Shown piece after piece: positions 1 to 8,140 of a stretch of DNA of 64,000 nt. The stretch covers positions 1 through 64,000 of the forward strand of contig NZ_SMRQ01000001.1 of assembly GCF_004359965.1 (NCBI RefSeq), given 5' to 3'. The translations under genes and the position numbers were made by a program. The notes beneath the pieces are model-generated. The model saw only the letters and a program-made list of their open reading frames with translations. It ran no database searches and was not told the DNA's origin. Source of the DNA: Cognatilysobacter segetis (GTDB taxonomy: Bacteria; Pseudomonadota; Gammaproteobacteria; Xanthomonadales; Xanthomonadaceae). Each line of letters starts with the position of its first letter. The stretch's first letter is position 1.

Positions 1-42
1 GCCGCGCCGCGAAGCGGCGTCGGCTTGGGCGAATTGTTAGGC
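1..42 (-). other. attC recombination site of cassette 2 (partial, cut by window edge)
   Basis: On the minus strand the segment begins with the core GCCTAAC (RYYYAAC type, 42..36) and runs into the GC-rich inverted arms around CGCCGCTTCGCGGCG, typical of the classical 59-base element. As far as it goes it is nearly identical to the attC of the aadA cassette as I remember it. The second core (GTTRRRY) lies beyond the left edge. The site closes the cassette that carries the lipoprotein gene at 44..451. Confidence 0.8.
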
Positions 43-43
43 C

Positions 44-451
44 TCATTTCGAGACCCGCGGCCGGTATACAAACCAATCCGACACCGTGCCCGATTGTAT
101 TAGCCGACGCGGCGCCAACGCAGGGCGGCGACGGTGGAAGAACGCTTCTGCGGGCTCTGGCGCGGAACTCGCAGGCTCCCCGGCTGCAGCCGTGAATGCG
201 ATGCCGGTGCCCTCTATGCGCCAAGTTCCGGAAAAACGGGCGGGGCCTTGCCCCAAGTGGCCGTGCAACGTGCGTTCGTAGGAGCCATCGGCTCGCAACT
301 CGAGTGTTTCAGCAAATCCGGCATGGCCGTAGTCGTAGACACCCACCAGTTCGGTAGCGGCGAGCGCGCGATCCGGACCATTAACGAGCGACGCGCAGCC
401 GCTAGCTGCCAGTAGCGCCAGGACAAGCAAGACCCTAATGATGGTCCGCAT
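44..451 (-). CDS. Cassette-borne putative lipoprotein, unknown function
   Basis: This is a 135-residue ORF filling the second integron cassette. It starts with a lipoprotein signal: a short basic n-region, a run of Leu/Val/Ala, and the lipobox LAASGC near residue 20. The mature part is small, with alternating hydrophobic residues and Trp/Tyr (for example SGTWRIEGTG), compatible with a small beta-rich domain. I chose the ATG at 451, ten bases inside the cassette boundary. A TTG at 484 would start inside the attC site and would put residues before the signal peptide. The reading direction agrees with the attC orientation, so expression would come from the integron promoter near attI. I do not recognise the family. 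Base composition is lower in G+C than in the flagellar genes, as is usual for cassettes. Confidence 0.7.
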   Translation of the reverse strand: MRTIIRVLLVLALLAASGCASLVNGPDRALAATELVGVYDYGHAGFAETLELRADGSYERTLHGHLGQGPARFSGTWRIEGTGIAFTAAAGEPASSAPEPAEAFFHRRRPALAPRRLIQSGTVSDWFVYRPRVSK

Positions 452-454
452 GAG

Positions 455-514
455 GCCTAACACCTGAGTTAAGCCGCGCCGCAAAGCGGCGTCGGCTTGG
501 ACGAATTGTCAGGT
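455..514 (-). other. attC site between cassettes 1 and 2
   Basis: This is a complete 59-base-element type attC read on the minus strand. It has a left core ACCTGAC at 514..508 (one mismatch to RYYYAAC), inverted arms AAGCCGACGCCGC and GCGGCGCGGCTT around TTT, and a right core GTTAGGC at 461..455 (GTTRRRY). The cassette boundary falls after the first G of that core. The arms and spacing resemble aadA-type attC sites, and the same sequence recurs at 1..42. Confidence 0.88.
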
Positions 515-541
515 TGCACCCCGACGGCTCCGAAGTGCAGC

Positions 542-1015
542 TCATGAAAGGTAGAGGCCGCTTAGAACGAACAGCGCGGCAAGCCACACCGCTACTTCCT
601 CGTCCGACCGCCACGCCCTAGCGATATCCTCGTGGCTCCGCACCGACTCTCCTGCAACCGAGAGCTCGTATACGCTGTAGTAGGTGTCCTTTGAGTATAT
701 GGGACCGCTGGCGCTGTTCGGGTCGTACAAGACATGTACGACAGGGCGGTCTCGACGTGACAGGCTGTTTTGAACAAGACCCAGGGCGTTGCCCTTAGAT
801 GCATAGTCAAACGCTTTCGGTTCGCCCTCAAGGCGGAACCGGATGCCGTACCTACCGCTCTCTTGCCACGAAACTTTGCCAGACGCAGCCTGCAACTCTG
901 CACGCGGCGGAATACCATCGAATGTGGCCCATGAGTAGAACATGAGGGCGCTCAGCAAGAAGCTAAGCGCGGCAAAAACTGCGTTCTTTACTCTTGTAGG
1001 CTTGCCGAAGTACAT
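542..1015 (-). CDS. Cassette-borne membrane protein, unknown function
   Basis: This is the ORF of the attI-proximal cassette, 157 residues from the ATG at 1015; a TTG at 1024 overlaps the attI core and is less likely. A hydrophobic segment lies at about residues 10-30 (FAALSFLLSALMFYSW) and another at the extreme C-terminus (VAVWLAALFVLSGLYLS), flanking a soluble middle of about 100 residues. The middle contains HVLYDPNSASGPIYS, reminiscent of DUF3592-type membrane proteins, which carry a similar extracytoplasmic beta-domain between two helices. That assignment is tentative. As the first cassette it should be the most strongly expressed from an integron promoter. G+C is lower than in its chromosomal neighbours. 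Confidence 0.7.
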   Translation of the reverse strand: MYFGKPTRVKNAVFAALSFLLSALMFYSWATFDGIPPRAELQAASGKVSWQESGRYGIRFRLEGEPKAFDYASKGNALGLVQNSLSRRDRPVVHVLYDPNSASGPIYSKDTYYSVYELSVAGESVRSHEDIARAWRSDEEVAVWLAALFVLSGLYLS

Positions 1016-1017
1016 GC

Positions 1018-1090
1018 TGTGCAACCTAACACCGATCCGATTCTTGAAGCGCCACGGTAACGCCTCAGGCTAGCAACGTTGCACCACATT
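1018..1090 (-). other. Putative attI integration site
   Basis: The core GTTAGGT (minus strand, 1030..1024) fits GTTRRRY. It sits between the first cassette and the integrase, on the side opposite the cassettes' 3' ends, and is not followed by attC-type inverted arms, so it is best read as attI. The outer limit is a guess. The rest of 1091-1305 holds no gene that I can support. It should contain the cassette promoter (leftward) and the intI promoter (rightward), but I could not identify convincing boxes or a LexA site. Confidence 0.6.
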
Positions 1091-1305
1091 CCGTACCTGC
1101 ATCGGCCGCCACAGTATCGCTCGCTGCCCCACCGCTGTTACCACCACGAGGCCCCTAGTAACCCGGTTGTGAGTCCATGCAGCACGGGCAAGGCGGCGGA
1201 TCGGATTCAGAGGAATCCGACGGCCAGCCAGCAGAAGTGCCGACTGCCGTCTTCGGCGACGACGGATAGGTTGGCCACTCCTGAGAACTTCAAGAGTTAT
1301 CACGT

Positions 1306-2565
1306 ATGGACGCGTGGCGAATGCTTTACCGCGGCCTCGGTCGCAGGCTCGGATTGCAGGTGCGAGAGGACCGTCACGACCGCTACGGTCAGCGCGGGCC
1401 GGTCGATCGTGGACGCTCGCGCGGCGCGGTGTCCGGAACCCAGCTACCGCGACCGAACCCGCTGCCCAGAAATCCAGGTCGAGACCCGCGACGGACGGAG
1501 CAGGAACCTGCTTCTCGTCGGCGAGGTTCTGCGCCGCCCATCCATTGGCTGGGCGATCCGTACGAGCCTTCCGACGAGCACGGTGGCGCGACCTCGCCGC
1601 CGGCCGGCAAACGGCTGCTCGAGCTGGTTCGCGAACGCGTGCGGCTTCGGCATTACAGCCTTCGAACGGAGCGTGCGTACGTGAGCTGGGTGCGCCGGTT
1701 CGTCATCGCGAACGGTCGAAGGCATCCACGGGAGCTCGGTGGCGCCGAGGTCGAACGGTTCCTCACCGACCTCGCGGCGCGCGATGACGTCGCCTCGGGC
1801 ACGCAGAACCAAGCGCTGGCGGCGCTGCTGTTCCTGTATCGCGAGGTGCTGGGTCTGAAGCTGCCCTGGATGCAGGACGTCGTACGCGCGAAGCGGCCGC
1901 GGCGTCTTCCGGTGGTGCTGTCGCGCGGGGAGGTCGATCGCCTGTTGGGTGCGATGGACGGTACGACGCGCCTCATGGCCTCGCTGCTGTACGGCACGGG
2001 CATGCGACTGATGGAATGCACGCGCTTACGGATCAAGGACGTCGACTTCGAGCGCAACGAGATCGTAGTGCGCGAGGGAAAGGGCGACAAGGACCGCCGC
2101 GTGCCCTTGCCGCGCACCTTGCGCCAGGACCTGGAGCGCGCGATCGAGCGTGCATGCGTCCTGCATCGCCATGACCTTGCGGACGGCCTGGGGGAGTTCC
2201 ACCTTCCACACGCGCTTGCGAAGAAGTACCCGACCGCTGCGCGCGAAACCGGATGGCAGTACGTGTTCCCGTCGGCTCAGCGTTCTGTCGATCCACGCAC
2301 CGCACGCATGCGACGACACCACGTGGACGACAGCTCGCTGCAGCGTGCCGTGAAGCGGGCGCGCGTGCTCGCGGGCATTGCGAAGCCCGCGACCTGCCAC
2401 ACCCTGCGCCATTCGTTCGCGACGCATCTGCTGGAAGCGGGGCAGGACATCCGCACCGTCCAGGAGCTGCTCGGGCACAAGGATCTCGGCACGACGCAGA
2501 TCTACACGCATGTGCTCGGGCGAGGCGCCGGTGCGGTGCTGAGTCCGCTGGATCGGCAGGCCTAG
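1306..2565 (+). CDS. intI: Integron integrase IntI (tyrosine recombinase)
   Basis: It catalyses site-specific recombination between attI and attC to insert and excise cassettes. From about residue 102 the protein matches IntI: the N-terminal SAM-like domain (HYSLRTERAYVSWVRRF), then the catalytic domain with Arg in YGTGMRLME, Lys in EGKGDKDR, His and Arg in CHTLRHSFATHLLEAG, His in LLGHKDLGTTQIYTH, and the tyrosine in IYTH. The insertion that distinguishes IntI from XerC/D is present: LPHALAKKYP followed by RRHHVDDSSLQRAVKRA. The start is uncertain. No ATG, GTG or TTG lies within 60 codons of the conserved region; candidates are ATG 1306, ATG 1321 or GTG 1429, all giving an unusual Arg/Pro-rich extension. 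It points away from the cassettes, as is standard, and stops 24 bp from the end of fleQ. Confidence 0.92.
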   Translation: MDAWRMLYRGLGRRLGLQVREDRHDRYGQRGPVDRGRSRGAVSGTQLPRPNPLPRNPGRDPRRTEQEPASRRRGSAPPIHWLGDPYEPSDEHGGATSPPAGKRLLELVRERVRLRHYSLRTERAYVSWVRRFVIANGRRHPRELGGAEVERFLTDLAARDDVASGTQNQALAALLFLYREVLGLKLPWMQDVVRAKRPRRLPVVLSRGEVDRLLGAMDGTTRLMASLLYGTGMRLMECTRLRIKDVDFERNEIVVREGKGDKDRRVPLPRTLRQDLERAIERACVLHRHDLADGLGEFHLPHALAKKYPTAARETGWQYVFPSAQRSVDPRTARMRRHHVDDSSLQRAVKRARVLAGIAKPATCHTLRHSFATHLLEAGQDIRTVQELLGHKDLGTTQIYTHVLGRGAGAVLSPLDRQA

Positions 2566-2589
2566 CAAGCGGCATTTCGCGCTACGCCG

Positions 2590-4046
<1,457 letters not shown>

Positions 4047-4050
<4 letters not shown>

Positions 4051-4436
4051 TCGGCGGCTCCGGCCTCCACGTTCCGGCCCGCGAGCTTCTCCAGCAGCGG
4101 CATGACGTCGTGGATGTAGGAGAGCTTGCTGACGAACGCATCGGCGCCCGCACGCAGCGCATGTTCGCGGTGCTCGGCATCGTCGAAATGGCTGGCGATG
4201 ACGACGTAGGGCGGGGCGTCCTGCGCCTTGATCAGCCGGGTGGCCTGCAGCCCGCCCATCTCGGGCATGGCGAGGTCCATCAGCACGACGTCCGGACGCA
4301 GCGCTTCGCACTGCGCGATCGCCTCGATGCCGTTGCCGGCCGAGCCGACGATGTTGACCCAGTCGAGTCGGCGGAGGTGTCGCACGGCGGCGTTGATGAA
4401 GCCTTCGTGGTCGTCGACCAGCAGCACGCTAAGCAT
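4047..4436 (-). CDS. vemR: Single-domain response regulator VemR
   Basis: This CheY-like receiver has no output domain (129 aa). The acidic pair is in LLVDDHEGF (about 8-9), the phospho-acceptor Asp in VLMDLAMPEM (about 54) and the conserved Lys in FVSKLSY. I chose the ATG at 4436 because a strong Shine-Dalgarno (AAGGAGGAG) ends six bases before it; an upstream ATG at 4460 overlaps the rpoN stop. The position between rpoN and fleQ matches vemR of Xanthomonas campestris, where VemR affects motility, exopolysaccharide and virulence and interacts with FleQ (literature knowledge). Its cognate kinase is not identifiable here. Confidence 0.88.
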
Positions 4437-4456
4437 TCGGATCTCCTCCTTCCCCG

Positions 4457-5863
4457 TCATCGCGCGATGGCCGCCGCGGGCCGCTGGCGCGCCCGGGCGG
4501 GGGCGATGTCCAGCTGGTCGCGATACTTTGCCACCGTACGCCGCGCGATGCGTATTCCCTGCCGGGCCAGCAGGCCGGCGATCGTCTCGTCGGCCAGCGG
4601 GGCGTGCGGCGGCTCCGCGTCGATCAGGCGCTTGACCATCGCCTTGACCGCCGCGCCGGACACCTCGGCCCCCTCCAGCCGCACCGCGAACAGGCGCTTG
4701 AGCTCGAACGTGCCGCGCGGGGTCTGGATGTACTTGCCGGTGGTGATGCGCGACACCGTGGACTCGTGCATGCCGATCGCGTCCGCGACCTCGCGCAGGG
4801 TGAGCGGCGCGGTCGCCTCCTCGCCCTGTTCAAGAAAGGCCTGCTGGCGCTCGACCAGCACCTGCGTGGTGCGCATCAGCGTGTCGTTTCGCATGGCGAT
4901 GCCGCGGACCAGCCAGCGCGCCTCGTCCAGCAGCCCGCGCAGCGCGCTCACGTCGCCGGGCGCGCGCGACAGGCCGGCCTCGCAGTGCGGCGAGATGCGC
5001 ACCTTCGGCAGCGTGCGGCCGTTGAGCGAGACGCGCCACACGCCGCCGAGCTTGCGCACCACGACGTCCGGGACGATGTGGTCGTCGCCCTGGGACGGCG
5101 CGTCCGGCACAGGGCAGGCGTCGAGCGAGAGGATCAGCGCGACGGCGCGGTCGGCGGCCTCGATGCTGCAGTCGAGCGCGGCGGCCAATGCGCGGCCGTC
5201 GTGGCGGGCGAGGGTGGCGAGATGCTCGCGGACGATGCGGCGCGCCAGCGCCAGGCCTTCGCAATCGGGCAGGCGGTCGAGCTGCGCGCCGAGGCATTCG
5301 GCGGCGTCGACGGCGCACAGTCCCGCCCAGTCGCCATGCAGCAGGCGCTGGCGGACGATCTCCAGCGTGCGCGCGTCGACGCCGAGCTCGGCCACGCCGT
5401 CCGCCGTCAGCACGGCCCGCTCCCCCTCGAGCAGGCCGGTGTCGGCGGTGCGGTCGAGCCACCAGGCCGCGAGCGCGAGGTCGGCGGCCTTCCAGTCCAG
5501 GCGCAGCTCGTCGAGCAGGCGCAGGCGCCAGTCGCTGGACACCCCGTCCGCGATGCGCTGCGTGGCGTCGTCATCCCCCACGGTGACGCCGCCGCTGGTG
5601 CCGCCCAGGAACTGCGGATCCGGGAGCTCGTCCCAGGCTGCCGCCTCGCAGGCCGCCTCGTCCGCCGCGGCGTCGTGCGTGTCCGCATCCGTTTCGCCGG
5701 CCTCGTCCCCCTCGTCGAGCTCCAGCATCGGATTGCGGTCGAGCGCCTGGCGCAGCTCCATCTCCAGCTGCGGCGCCGTGAGCTGCAGCAGGCGGATGGA
5801 CTGCAGCAACTGCGGCGTCAGGTTGAGCGACTGCGACATCTGCGCGCGGACCGACGCCTTCAT
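4457..5863 (-). CDS. rpoN: RNA polymerase sigma-54 factor (RpoN2 type)
   Basis: This alternative sigma factor (468 aa) recognises -24/-12 promoters and needs an enhancer-binding protein, here FleQ. The N-terminal glutamine/leucine-rich activator domain is clear (SQSLNLTPQLLQSIRLLQL), followed by an acidic stretch, the core-binding domain, the HTH (MHESTVSRITTGKYIQT) and the RpoN box ARRTVAKYR near the C-terminus. The ATG at 5863 has an AGGGGGAGG Shine-Dalgarno. The longer in-frame extension to 5962 contains the sigma-54 promoter and is not coding. Xanthomonads often carry two rpoN genes; this one, linked to vemR-fleQ, corresponds to rpoN2. Confidence 0.95.
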   Translation of the reverse strand: MKASVRAQMSQSLNLTPQLLQSIRLLQLTAPQLEMELRQALDRNPMLELDEGDEAGETDADTHDAAADEAACEAAAWDELPDPQFLGGTSGGVTVGDDDATQRIADGVSSDWRLRLLDELRLDWKAADLALAAWWLDRTADTGLLEGERAVLTADGVAELGVDARTLEIVRQRLLHGDWAGLCAVDAAECLGAQLDRLPDCEGLALARRIVREHLATLARHDGRALAAALDCSIEAADRAVALILSLDACPVPDAPSQGDDHIVPDVVVRKLGGVWRVSLNGRTLPKVRISPHCEAGLSRAPGDVSALRGLLDEARWLVRGIAMRNDTLMRTTQVLVERQQAFLEQGEEATAPLTLREVADAIGMHESTVSRITTGKYIQTPRGTFELKRLFAVRLEGAEVSGAAVKAMVKRLIDAEPPHAPLADETIAGLLARQGIRIARRTVAKYRDQLDIAPARARQRPAAAIAR

Positions 5864-5915
5864 TGAGCCTCCCCCTGACCGTTTGTTAGTGCGGCATGAA
5901 TCCTGCAAGCCATCC

Positions 5916-5932
5916 TGCAGGATGCGTGCCAA
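5916..5932 (-). promoter_or_regulatory. Sigma-54 promoter upstream of rpoN
   Basis: On the minus strand the sequence is TTGGCACGCATCCTGCA. It has the GG and GC doublets ten bases apart, a perfect TGGCACG -24 element and CTGC for TTGC at -12. The expected start is about 40 bases before the rpoN ATG. The palindrome ATCCTGCAGGAT (5913-5924) overlaps the -12 region, and ATCCTGCA is repeated just downstream, so a regulator could bind there. The site suggests rpoN autoregulation. Confidence 0.65.
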
Positions 5933-6113
5933 GGTCCGGATCAGGGCGATCCCGACAGGCACGCGACAGGGATATCAGGGCGGTCGGGGGTCCCCCGACG
6001 ACGGCGCTCACAGTTCCGACCGATTCTGCGGATCGGTCCGAAGAACAGCGGGGCGCGCGGTCGGGTACCTGAACACCGGCCAAGCCCGGCCACGGCACAT
6101 GCGAGCGGTCGGC

Positions 6114-6779
6114 TCAGGGCTCCGCGGGCCTCGGCGGGGCGGCCGCGACGACCCGCCCGCTCCACTGCACGGCCGCGCGGACCAGCTCGGTCGCGTTGCG
6201 GCAGCCCAGCGCATCCATCAGTCGCGCACGGTGCGTTTCGACGGTCTTGACGCTGATGCCGAGGTCGGCGGCGATCTGCTTCGTCGTGCGTCCCGCGCCG
6301 AGCGCGGCGAGGATCTCGCGCTGCCGCGGCGGCAGGCTCGACGGATCGGCGGTGCGCCGCATGCGTGCGCCCGCGTCGGCGAGCATCGCGCCGGACACCT
6401 GCGGGCTCAGGAACATGCGCCCGGAGCACGCCGCGCGCAGTGCGATCTCGAGTTCCGCCGGCGCCGCTTCCTTCACCACGAAGCCCCGCGCGCCACGCGC
6501 GAGCGCCTCGCGGACGTGCCCGGTGTCGTCGTGCATGGACATGATCACGACCGCGACGCCGGGGTTCGTGCGGCGCAGGTCGTCGAGCGCGTCGAAGCCG
6601 TTGCGGCCGGGCATCGACAGATCGAGCAGCACGACGTCCGGCTGCGACGCCTGCGCGCGCGCCACCGCTTCATCCGCACTCGATGCTTCGGCGACCACCT
6701 CTATGTCGTCGAAGGTTTCGACGAGCCGGCGCAGCCCCGCGCGGATCAGGTTGTGGTCGTCGCAGATCAGGACGCGCAC
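6114..6779 (-). CDS. NarL/FixJ-family response regulator (LuxR-type HTH)
   Basis: This two-domain transcriptional regulator has 221 aa. The receiver domain has the acidic pair in LICDDHNL, the phospho-acceptor Asp in VVLLDLSMPG (about 54), and Lys in FVVKEAAP. The C-terminal LuxR HTH contains LPPRQREILAALGAGRTTKQIA and VKTVETHRARLM. Translation starts at GTG 6779. It lies between rpoN and the PilZ gene within the flagellar block, so a role in motility is plausible. Its kinase partner is unknown. The 250 bases between it and rpoN hold the rpoN promoter and a GC-rich palindrome near 5985-6000. Confidence 0.85.
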   Translation of the reverse strand: MRVLICDDHNLIRAGLRRLVETFDDIEVVAEASSADEAVARAQASQPDVVLLDLSMPGRNGFDALDDLRRTNPGVAVVIMSMHDDTGHVREALARGARGFVVKEAAPAELEIALRAACSGRMFLSPQVSGAMLADAGARMRRTADPSSLPPRQREILAALGAGRTTKQIAADLGISVKTVETHRARLMDALGCRNATELVRAAVQWSGRVVAAAPPRPAEP

Positions 6780-6850
6780 GCGGCGAAGGCCCGGTCGGAA
6801 GTCGTCCGCACCTTAGCCGAGCGACGGTAGTGCGCCAAGCCGCAACGCGC

Positions 6851-7414
6851 TCAGCGCTGGCGGCGACGCTCGGCGACGGCGCGGCGATGCAACCGGAACA
6901 GATGGCGTTCGAGCAGCGCCTCGAGCGCCGCGGGAAGCGGATCGAAGCGGAGCCAGGCGCGGCGGCCGTCGCCGACCGATTCGACCGCCAGCACGTGCGC
7001 GGGCAGCACCAGTGCCTCGGGCAGCGTGTCCGACGGCTGCAAGCGCAGCGCGACCGCGTCGCCCGGCGAAGGCACCGGAGCGTCGTCGAGTTCGAGCATC
7101 GCGCCGCGCGCCGACCAGTGCAGCGCGCGCACGGGATCGACCGGCTGGTCACGCTGCAGCAGCGCGCCCACCATGCCGACCAGCAGGTCCACCTTCGACT
7201 CCAGCCGGCGCAGCGCGGGGTCGCCATCGGTCGACTCAGGCTCGTCGCCCCGTGCCTCGTCGAGCAGCGCGAGTGCGCGCATCAGCGTCTCGGCCCGCGC
7301 GAGCGCGGCGCGCTGGCGGGCCTCGGGCAACGGCGCCAGCAGGGCGAGCGGTCGCGTGTCCTCGCTGGCGATCGACTCGCCGAACAGCGATTCGCGCGCG
7401 ACCTCGACGCTCAT
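6851..7414 (-). CDS. PilZ-domain-like protein of the flagellar cluster
   Basis: This 187-residue protein begins MSVEVARESLFGESIA. The N-terminal half is helical (RQRAALARAETLMRALALL and a probable coiled coil RRLESKVDLLVGMVGALL). The C-terminal half resembles a PilZ beta-barrel (WSARGAMLELDDAPVPSPGDAVALRL and AWLRFDPL). The canonical c-di-GMP motif RxxxR is not obvious, so it may be a non-binding (YcgR-divergent) PilZ. The ATG at 7414 overlaps the stop of the preceding fliT-like gene (ATGA). A longer in-frame start only reads through fliT. It probably acts with FliS/FliT or at the motor. Confidence 0.65.
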   Translation of the reverse strand: MSVEVARESLFGESIASEDTRPLALLAPLPEARQRAALARAETLMRALALLDEARGDEPESTDGDPALRRLESKVDLLVGMVGALLQRDQPVDPVRALHWSARGAMLELDDAPVPSPGDAVALRLQPSDTLPEALVLPAHVLAVESVGDGRRAWLRFDPLPAALEALLERHLFRLHRRAVAERRRQR

Positions 7415-7704
7415 CCGGCGTCCTGCAAGTAAGCGTTCACCGCGCGGCGGTCGCGGCCCATGCGATCGAGCGCGCGTGCCGCGTCGTCGCGGGCATTGCG
7501 CAACTCCTCGATCAGGCCGCGCTGGGCGGCGAGCAGCTCGAGCCACGCCTGGCGGCAGCCCTTCTCGGCCTCGGAGCCGGTGTCGAAGGAGGCGCGGAGC
7601 TGCGCCTCGTGCGTGGCGAGCAGCGCGTTGGCGCCGTCGAAATCGCCGGCGGCGATGCAGGTGCGGATGGCCGCGACCGGCAGTGCCGGCACCTCGACGG
7701 TCAC
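7411..7704 (-). CDS. fliT: FliT-like flagellar export chaperone
   Basis: This small helical protein of 97 aa lies directly after fliS. Its GTG start at 7704 overlaps the fliS stop (GTGA), so translation is coupled. The sequence is mostly amphipathic helix rich in Ala, Leu, Arg and Asp, as expected for FliT, which chaperones the FliD cap protein. Sequence similarity to FliT is weak across species. The call rests on position, size and helical character, and the gene could equally be described as hypothetical. Confidence 0.6.
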   Translation of the reverse strand: MTVEVPALPVAAIRTCIAAGDFDGANALLATHEAQLRASFDTGSEAEKGCRQAWLELLAAQRGLIEELRNARDDAARALDRMGRDRRAVNAYLQDAG

Positions 7705-8120
7705 GCGCCGGCTCCCGCCATGCGCGCGGTTTCGGCCGGGCCCGGCGCGATCGCCGCCCATGCCGACTGGATGTCGCCGATCAGCCCGTCGCATTCGTGC
7801 AGGGCCGCGGTGTCGTTGTGGATGTTCGCGTCGAGCAGGCGCCGCTGCACGTAGTCGTAAAGGGCGGACAGGTTCTGTGCGATCTCGCCGCCAGCCTCCA
7901 TGTTCAGCGAGCCGTCGAGGTGGCCGACGATCGTCGACGCCTCGGTGATCGCCTGGCCCTTGCGCGCGACGTTGCCGGCATCGATGCACGCGGCCGCCAG
8001 CTGCAGGCGCTCGCGAAGGCCGGCGAACATCAGCGCGACGAGGCGATGCGGATCGGCATCGAGCACCGCGCTGGAAACGGCGGTCTGGCGGTACTGGCTG
8101 GCGTAGGCGTGGATGCTCAT
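7701..8120 (-). CDS. fliS: Flagellin-specific export chaperone FliS
   Basis: FliS binds the C-terminus of flagellin and prevents its polymerisation in the cytosol. The 139-residue protein has the family N-terminus YRQTAVSSAVLDADPHRLVALMFAG (split: YRQTAVSSA, then DPHRLVALMF), followed by four-helix-bundle segments and LNMEAGGEIAQNLSALYDYV. It starts 20 bases after the fliD stop, in the fliD-fliS-fliT arrangement. Confidence 0.93.
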   Translation of the reverse strand: MSIHAYASQYRQTAVSSAVLDADPHRLVALMFAGLRERLQLAAACIDAGNVARKGQAITEASTIVGHLDGSLNMEAGGEIAQNLSALYDYVQRRLLDANIHNDTAALHECDGLIGDIQSAWAAIAPGPAETARMAGAGA

Positions 8121-8140
8121 GGCGATGCTCGGAAATTCGA

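Noticed and set aside
1-514. Repeated GC-rich sequence as a CRISPR or REP repeat
   Set aside because: Spacing is that of single cassettes, and the units have integron core sites GTTAGGC/GCCTAAC; attC explains them fully.
1070-1303. Minus-strand ORF of 77 codons between attI and intI
   Set aside because: It is Arg-rich with no ribosome binding site or recognisable feature, and it covers the region where the integron promoters must lie.
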